Below are positions 6,798 to 10,887 of a stretch of DNA of 10,887 nt, in pieces. Source of the DNA: CAZIFG01 sp964539135. Its GTDB lineage: Bacteria; Margulisbacteria; Marinamargulisbacteria; GCA-2716485; CAZIFG01. The stretch spans positions 1 through 10,887 of the forward strand of contig CAZIFG010000033.1 of NCBI GenBank assembly GCA_964539135.1, in the 5' to 3' direction. The number at the start of each line of letters is the position of its first letter. The first letter of the stretch is position 1. Both the position numbers and the translations under genes were made by a program. The notes under the pieces were generated by a model, which did not search any database, was not told the origin of the DNA, and saw only the letters and a list, made by a program, of their open reading frames with translations.

Positions 6798-7334
6798 CTA
6801 TCCCTTTCTGGTAAGGGTCTCTCTACAACGCTCCACCCATTCCGATATCGCCGCTGTTATCTGCGTCGCCATAGGCCCAACCTCCGCCACTACAGTTTCT
6901 TCTATAACTTTTGATATCATTGGGTCATGACATTCTGCCTCACTTCCCTCACACCTGACAGGCATCGCTCGCATGCTTCTTAAGCTTGCCGTGCTTTGTT
7001 CCAAAATATTGTATGCTGCCTGACACGCAAATGTCTCTTCAAACTTAAGCGGATTTAAGTCTTTTATCTCTAACAAGGTTCTTTGAAACGTATCGTACAC
7101 CGGTCCTAGAACCGCATCCATTGTCGCCATCGCTGCATCTACAGGCTTAGATCGCCCTGCCGGCGCTGCTGCAACCTGAGGCATCATTTCACTGACAAAA
7201 TATAAAAATAATACAGGTAATAGGGTAGGGGCTAAATCCCTGGCGATACGTGCCGTCTCAATCGCCGCTGTTTTTGCCTGCTCTATCACTCTGGTGCTTA
7301 AAGACGTTGGGGTGCTGGTAGCAACTGCTTGCAT
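6798..7334 (-). CDS. Unknown 178-residue single-span membrane or secreted protein
   Basis: No family is recognised. The start ATG 7334 has an AAGGAG 6-nt core at good spacing. The first 34 residues are Thr/Ser/Ala-rich and amphipathic (RVIEQAKTAAIETARIAR). One strongly hydrophobic segment follows at about 35-57 (APTLLPVLFLYFVSEMM), ending in QVAAAPAG. This could be a signal anchor or a long cleavable signal with an Ala-rich cleavage site. The rest is a soluble helical domain with four Cys (104, 128, 135, 170) that could form disulfides if exported. The charged-amphipathic then hydrophobic layout recalls the hydrophobic part of the 626-residue protein, though I see no clear homology. It is divergent from the ClC gene, with a 118-bp shared upstream region. 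Confidence 0.75.
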   Translation of the reverse strand: MQAVATSTPTSLSTRVIEQAKTAAIETARIARDLAPTLLPVLFLYFVSEMMPQVAAAPAGRSKPVDAAMATMDAVLGPVYDTFQRTLLEIKDLNPLKFEETFACQAAYNILEQSTASLRSMRAMPVRCEGSEAECHDPMISKVIEETVVAEVGPMATQITAAISEWVERCRETLTRKG

Positions 7335-7340
7335 GGGGTT

Positions 7341-7346
7341 CTCCTT
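7341..7346 (-). promoter_or_regulatory. Ribosome binding site of the 178-residue gene
   Basis: The minus-strand AAGGAG lies 6 nt before ATG 7334 and supports that start. Confidence 0.7.
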
Positions 7347-7416
7347 GGCATTAATTTTAGTATGAAATCCATTCTAGACTATCTCATTCTTGATGATTCT
7401 TCAATGTGCCTTTTTC

Positions 7417-7445
7417 TTGTAATCTGTCCTTAAAGCCCGTACACT
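7417..7445 (+). promoter_or_regulatory. Candidate sigma70-type promoter giving a leaderless ClC mRNA
   Basis: TTGTAA at 7417-7422 (4 of 6 to TTGACA) and TACACT at 7440-7445 are separated by an ideal 17 bp. The -10 ends 7 nt before ATG 7453, so transcription would start at or next to the start codon. No ribosome binding site is visible upstream of the ATG, in agreement. Confidence 0.45.
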
Positions 7446-7452
7446 TGAACTC

Positions 7453-9267
7453 ATGATCTCTTATCTTTTGCGCGTCATTCGTAAGCAGTTTTCGGCGAAA
7501 ACACGATTGCTGATTGTCAGTATTTTTGTGGGTATTTTTGCGGGCTTAGCGGCTGCTTGGCTTAAACGTTTTGTGCGTTTCGTGGAAGATAATGCCGATA
7601 CTTTTTTAGCCCATAATCACCATCTTACCCTTATTTATCCTCTCATGGGTATTCTTCTGACGGTTGCGTATTATAAGTACATTCAACGCGCTAAATTGGG
7701 AAAAGGTCTTACCGATATTATTTATGACATCGATAGAAAGTCCGGGCGTGTGGAACCTGAAAAAATGTATTCGCACATTATTTCTGGGGCCCTCACCGTG
7801 GGTTTAGGCGGTTCCACAGGATTGGAATCTCCTATTGTGGTGACAGGATCTGCCATTGGCTCTAACGTGGCCAAGTTTTTCAAATTGAACCATAAAGAAA
7901 GAACGATACTCCTGGCCTGCGGCGCCTCTGCTGGCATTGCCGCCATTTTTAACAGCCCCATTGCCGGCGTTTTGTTTTCGATTGAAGTGCTCATTTCCGA
8001 GTTTTCACTTCCTACCATGGTCCCCCTTTTGGTGGCCACCGCCACTGCTGCCGTTGTCTCTAAAATATTGTATTCGGGACAACTCTTTTTTCTTATTACC
8101 TCCTCTTGGCATTTAAGCTCTATCCCCTTTTATTTCCTTCTGGGTATTATCACGGGCCTGGCCTCTCTTTACTTTATTAAGTCGCTGGCCTTGACAAAAT
8201 CTCTCTTTTCCATGACTAAAAACCCCTGGATTAAAGCCGGATTTGGGGGACTGTCTCTTGGCATGTTACTCTTTGTCATCCCCCCCCTTTATGGTGAAGG
8301 CTACAGAACCATTGAACAAATGCTTTCTGGGGCTTATGCGCCAATGATGCGCCACCACTGGATTTTTAACTGGATAGGCCATGATCATGTTGTCATGATT
8401 ATTATGATCATGACACTTTTCTTGGTCCTTATCAAACCCGTTGCTACAGCGTTGACAATAGGCGCCGGAGGAAATGGCGGAACTTTTGGCCCGTCTCTTT
8501 TTGTGGGTGCTTGCCTCGGTTTTTTACACGCCACACTGATCAATCATTTGAATCTGATTCAGGTTCCTACTTCTAATTTTATTGTTGCTGGAATGGCCGG
8601 CGTGCTGAGCGGGGTGTTTCATGCCCCTCTCACGGCCATCTTCTTAATTGCTGAAATCACAGGAGGCTATGCCCTATTTGTCCCGCTTATGATTGTTGCT
8701 GCAGTCTCTTATTTTATTGTGCGTTCTGTCGAACCTTATAATATGTACAAAAAACCCTTCGCTCAATTTTACAAACATACAGAACTTCGAAAGGAAACCA
8801 TGATTACCAAAGAAAAAGACAAACAAATCTTAACCCAACTTAAGTTAGCACCTTTGGTCGAAACCAATTTTTCACCTGTTCATCCCGATCAAACCTTAGG
8901 CCAGCTGGTAAGTATTATTTCAGCCTCTAACCGAAATTTATTTCCCGTTTTAGATGATAAAAGCAAGACCCTTTTAGGTCTTATTATTTTGGATGAAGTG
9001 CGCAAATTTATGTTTCAGCGCGATCTTTATGATACCATTACAGTCAAAGAAATTATGTCCCCACCTCCCACACTGATTGCGATTGATGAGCCCATTGAAA
9101 CGGTTTTAGAACTCTTTGAAGCCTTTAATGTTTGGTATCTCCCCGTTGTGAGCGGGGAAACTTACAAGGGATTTGTCTCCAAATCTGCGGTTTTATCTCG
9201 ATATAGATCTCTATTGCTTCAAAGCATTGAGATAGTTCCTAAAGGAGCTAAAAAGAAATCCGCTTAG
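7453..9267 (+). CDS. ClC-family chloride channel or H+/Cl- antiporter with C-terminal CBS pair
   Basis: This 604-residue inner-membrane protein moves chloride across the membrane. The transmembrane core (about 15-425) carries the ClC signatures in order: GKGLT (83-87) at the usual GSGIP position, GGSTGLESP (119-127) with the gating glutamate E125, and GGTFGPSLF (342-350) at the GxFxP selectivity site. Y432 may be the chloride-coordinating tyrosine. Two CBS domains follow (about 465-520 and 530-590), a nucleotide-sensing regulatory pair common in the family. The internal proton-transfer glutamate of E. coli ClC corresponds to V179 (FSIEV, 175-179), as in ClC channels, although some antiporters also lack it. 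The central selectivity Ser corresponds to K84. The SALTVGFGGS-like block and GSAIGSN (132-138) resemble Bacteroidota ClCs. The gene appears intact and convergent with the 424-residue gene. The start has no ribosome binding site but a promoter-like -35/-10 pair just upstream. Confidence 0.95.
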   Translation: MISYLLRVIRKQFSAKTRLLIVSIFVGIFAGLAAAWLKRFVRFVEDNADTFLAHNHHLTLIYPLMGILLTVAYYKYIQRAKLGKGLTDIIYDIDRKSGRVEPEKMYSHIISGALTVGLGGSTGLESPIVVTGSAIGSNVAKFFKLNHKERTILLACGASAGIAAIFNSPIAGVLFSIEVLISEFSLPTMVPLLVATATAAVVSKILYSGQLFFLITSSWHLSSIPFYFLLGIITGLASLYFIKSLALTKSLFSMTKNPWIKAGFGGLSLGMLLFVIPPLYGEGYRTIEQMLSGAYAPMMRHHWIFNWIGHDHVVMIIMIMTLFLVLIKPVATALTIGAGGNGGTFGPSLFVGACLGFLHATLINHLNLIQVPTSNFIVAGMAGVLSGVFHAPLTAIFLIAEITGGYALFVPLMIVAAVSYFIVRSVEPYNMYKKPFAQFYKHTELRKETMITKEKDKQILTQLKLAPLVETNFSPVHPDQTLGQLVSIISASNRNLFPVLDDKSKTLLGLIILDEVRKFMFQRDLYDTITVKEIMSPPPTLIAIDEPIETVLELFEAFNVWYLPVVSGETYKGFVSKSAVLSRYRSLLLQSIEIVPKGAKKKSA

Positions 9268-9298
9268 TTTTCTTTATGGATTCAGGTCTTCAATGATA

Positions 9299-9337
9299 TA
9301 AATAGGCCGACGGGGTTCGTCTGCATTTATCTATTTA
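9299..9337. terminator. Nested inverted repeat between convergent genes, weak terminator candidate
   Basis: TAAATAG at 9299-9305 can pair with CTATTTA at 9331-9337, with an inner GACG (9309-9312) and CGTC (9318-9321) pair. It lies between the ends of the ClC and 424-residue genes (9268-9395), where a bidirectional terminator is expected. The stems are interrupted and no long T tract follows. I see nothing else in this gap. Confidence 0.2.
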
Positions 9338-9395
9338 AAGGGCTTTGATCCTAAACTACTCACTAAATGCCTCTCCATGAATGCTGCAACGCCTC

Positions 9396-10670
9396 TCATG
9401 GGCACGCTCTCTGCGAATCTCCGGTTAGAAGGGAGTCTATCTTTATGATAAGGTCCATTAATCCCAATCGATATTGGGGTTCTACCCCCCAAATTTCTTG
9501 GCTTACCATACGAAGTTGATGCCTTGTGTTTGAATCGATGAATCTAAATGCCAATGCCTGATTCACGGCTTCTGCCATCAGTACCACATCCAATTTAAAG
9601 GGTAAAATCCGATTAAATGCAGATTCTAACTGATTCTTTTGAGATTGGGGCTTTCTAAGGATCCATCTGTTCAAGTAATTATACTGCCATGTTTCAGGAC
9701 GCAAGCCATGATCTGGGAATACTTGATTTCGAATGATAATAGACGACATGGGGTCTTCAATCCTTTCAAACGGTTTAAAACTGTGTGTAAACGCTAAAAT
9801 ACGAAGTACCCCGTTTACCATTACAAATGGCCTTAAGCTTTCCCCATTATATACCCACTCTTCCGCTTGAATTTTCAGAAGAAGATCCCCCATCTGACGT
9901 ATATGCTGAAGTCTTTCTTCTGTGGTGTTGCATGTTAAAAAGGTGGTTTCTAAGCGCATGCCTATTTTTTCATGCGCGACCCATATTCTGTAGCCGCCAG
10001 ATGATAAATTTTGTACTCTAAAGATATCAATCACAGGCACCCCTATGCCTTTTTCAGCAAAAAAACGAGAAACGGCACACTCGTAGCGCACCTTGGCATC
10101 TTTAAAAAATCCCTCCCATCCCGACATGCCGTCCCTCATGGCTTGAAGATCTGTTTTAGGAATAGAGATATGCCGCACGGTTATCTCTCGAGAGGGTCCT
10201 ATTTTGGGACTGTATACAAGGGATTTTAAGTTAAAGCGCCCCTTTTCAGTCTCTACACATCCTTCCTTTTCTTCATAAACATGAAAGCCTGGCCAAGTCT
10301 CAACCGTCGGCCACTTTGTTAAGGTCGCCTCTTTGTGGACGGCAACATACCCATAAAGGGCATTGATGGCCTGCATGGAGGTATAATAGTGGAGGGTTTC
10401 CAATTCTAGCCTTTTTTGAGGTTCTTTTTCCTGCTCTATCTGTTGGTGTAAGCGGGTACTAAACGCAACAAAAACATCCACTGCCGTTATGTCTGTTCGA
10501 CCTGATTTTATAACTATCTTTTTTATGGCCTCTTTATATGCAGCGGTTAAGGGCAGAGACGGTTGCTCTAAACATGTCTGCATGAGTGCCTCTAAAGCCC
10601 TTTTCAGGAAAGCCTCTTCCCATATGGAAGGCGCTTTCCCTGAAGTGGCTAAAATTTTTTTTACTATCAT
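9396..10670 (-). CDS. Unknown 424-residue protein with faint kinase-like pattern (possible pseudokinase)
   Basis: I do not recognise a family with certainty. Residues 1-115 are helical and charged. The middle has an N-lobe-like region: strands near 129-170, then a helix with E197 followed by FFAEKGIGVPVID (203-215), similar to the E...L...GIPVP pattern of lipopolysaccharide and aminoglycoside kinases. A hinge-like segment, WVAHEKIGMRLE (230-241), follows. Then a C-lobe-like stretch runs HIRQMGDLLLKI (256-267), WVYNGESLRPFVMV (272-285) and LRILAFTHSF (289-298). It lines up with the HxDxxxxN catalytic loop and DFG, but the catalytic His, Asp, Asn and DFG Asp are absent (the last reads A-F-T). 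No hydrophobic membrane segment or signal is seen. The start ATG 10670 has no ribosome binding site; TATAAA lies 7 nt upstream, suggesting a leaderless mRNA, and the start is embedded in a palindrome. It is 72 bp downstream of the next minus-strand gene. The open frame is solid and the kinase relation is tentative. Confidence 0.8.
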   Translation of the reverse strand: MIVKKILATSGKAPSIWEEAFLKRALEALMQTCLEQPSLPLTAAYKEAIKKIVIKSGRTDITAVDVFVAFSTRLHQQIEQEKEPQKRLELETLHYYTSMQAINALYGYVAVHKEATLTKWPTVETWPGFHVYEEKEGCVETEKGRFNLKSLVYSPKIGPSREITVRHISIPKTDLQAMRDGMSGWEGFFKDAKVRYECAVSRFFAEKGIGVPVIDIFRVQNLSSGGYRIWVAHEKIGMRLETTFLTCNTTEERLQHIRQMGDLLLKIQAEEWVYNGESLRPFVMVNGVLRILAFTHSFKPFERIEDPMSSIIIRNQVFPDHGLRPETWQYNYLNRWILRKPQSQKNQLESAFNRILPFKLDVVLMAEAVNQALAFRFIDSNTRHQLRMVSQEIWGVEPQYRLGLMDLIIKIDSLLTGDSQRACP

Positions 10671-10676
10671 GATAGT
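10663..10676. promoter_or_regulatory. Perfect 14-nt palindrome over the 424-aa start, operator candidate
   Basis: ACTATCATGATAGT is a perfect palindrome spanning the ATG of the 424-residue gene and immediately downstream of its TATAAA. A related ACTATCGTGAT lies at 10691-10701, 28 bp away start to start, in the spacer that a -35/-10 promoter would use. Two related half- or full-sites around a promoter are typical of a repressor operator, possibly autoregulatory. The regulator is not identified here. Confidence 0.45.
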
Positions 10677-10677
10677 G

Positions 10678-10683
10678 TTTATA
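10678..10683 (-). promoter_or_regulatory. Candidate -10 element TATAAA for the 424-aa gene
   Basis: On the minus strand TATAAA ends 7 nt before ATG 10670. No convincing -35 is found 16-18 bp further up. The second palindrome-like copy (10691-10701) sits in the spacer, so a bound protein would cover the promoter. Confidence 0.4.
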
Positions 10684-10742
10684 TTCTCATACTATCGTGA
10701 TTTCTACAATTTTTGTTTAAAAAAATCCGCGGTTAGAACAAA

Positions 10743-10886
10743 TTATTCTAAATCTCGTGGCAACTCAGGCAATTTCACGGTTACGGTATAACGTCTTTCT
10801 ATAGGGGTGCGGAAGGCCAATCTCTGAAGTGCGTGATCTTCTTTTAATATCATAATACGCTCAATTAGGCGTGTATCCGCCTGAAT
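10743..10886 (-). CDS. C-terminal end of an unknown protein, cut by the window edge
   Basis: A minus-strand frame enters from the right edge and stays open for 47 codons, to TAA at 10743-10745. The visible part is charged and soluble-looking, ending LPELPRDLE, with an RRYTVTVKLPELP segment like a beta strand. It is too short to identify. It lies 72 bp upstream of the 424-residue gene on the same strand. The -10 and operator-like sites in that gap suggest the 424-residue gene has its own promoter, although read-through is possible. Confidence 0.5.
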   Translation of the reverse strand: MQADTRLIERIMILKEDHALQRLAFRTPIERRYTVTVKLPELPRDLE

Positions 10887-10887
10887 T

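Noticed and set aside
6678..6914. A 78-codon plus-strand frame starting near the insertion-sequence-end-like motif
   Set aside because: It overlaps the 3' end of the 178-residue gene on the other strand, spans the hairpin, uses a TTG start and shows no family features.
9306..9325. T-arm-like GGGGTTCGTC suggesting a tRNA
   Set aside because: No acceptor, D or anticodon arms can be built around it.

Overview
The window is about 10.9 kb of moderately AT-rich bacterial DNA, roughly 40-45% GC by eye. It holds eight complete protein genes and the 3' end of a ninth. I see no rRNA, tRNA, CRISPR array or intact mobile element. Three genes are recognisable as ordinary families: a DUF1003 membrane protein, a DUF486 small multidrug-resistance-like membrane protein, and a ClC chloride channel/antiporter with CBS domains. 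The other genes are long proteins of unknown function. Their low complexity, hydrophobic segments and Ala/Pro/Ser-rich stretches recall host-associated intracellular bacteria (amoeba or arthropod symbionts). The ClC resembles the Bacteroidota-style ClCs I know, but strong AAGGAG ribosome binding sites at several genes argue against simply assigning that phylum. I do not name a taxon.

Layout, left to right. Positions 1-289 are T-rich and hold an AT-rich hairpin with a T tract, then a strong ribosome binding site. Positions 290-1222 (+) encode a 310-residue unknown protein with three tandem 11-residue repeats near its N-terminus. Positions 1251-3569 (-) encode a 772-residue protein whose C-terminal half carries the residue pattern of the Cys/Met-metabolism PLP enzymes (cystathionine gamma-synthase superfamily), with a long N-terminal part. 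Positions 3661-5541 (-) encode a 626-residue Ala/Pro-rich protein with two hydrophobic segments. It lies directly upstream of the PLP gene, so the two may be co-transcribed. Positions 5638-6300 (+) encode DUF1003 and 6306-6644 (-) encode DUF486, tail to tail. Positions 6798-7334 (-) encode a 178-residue single-span protein. Positions 7453-9267 (+) encode the ClC. Positions 9396-10670 (-) encode a 424-residue protein with a faint kinase-like C-lobe pattern lacking the catalytic residues. The last 145 bases hold the end of another minus-strand gene.

Two gene-start styles coexist. Three genes (310 aa, DUF486, 178 aa) have AAGGAG-type ribosome binding sites. Three others (DUF1003, ClC, 424 aa) lack one and instead have a -10-like hexamer exactly 7 nt before the ATG, the layout expected of leaderless mRNAs. 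The 424-aa start also lies inside a perfect 14-nt palindrome, with a second near-copy 28 bp upstream, which looks like an operator. The most unusual items are the large divergent PLP protein and its 626-aa partner, the kinase-like protein with its putative operator, and the 33-bp in-frame repeats. No pathway linking all the genes is evident.
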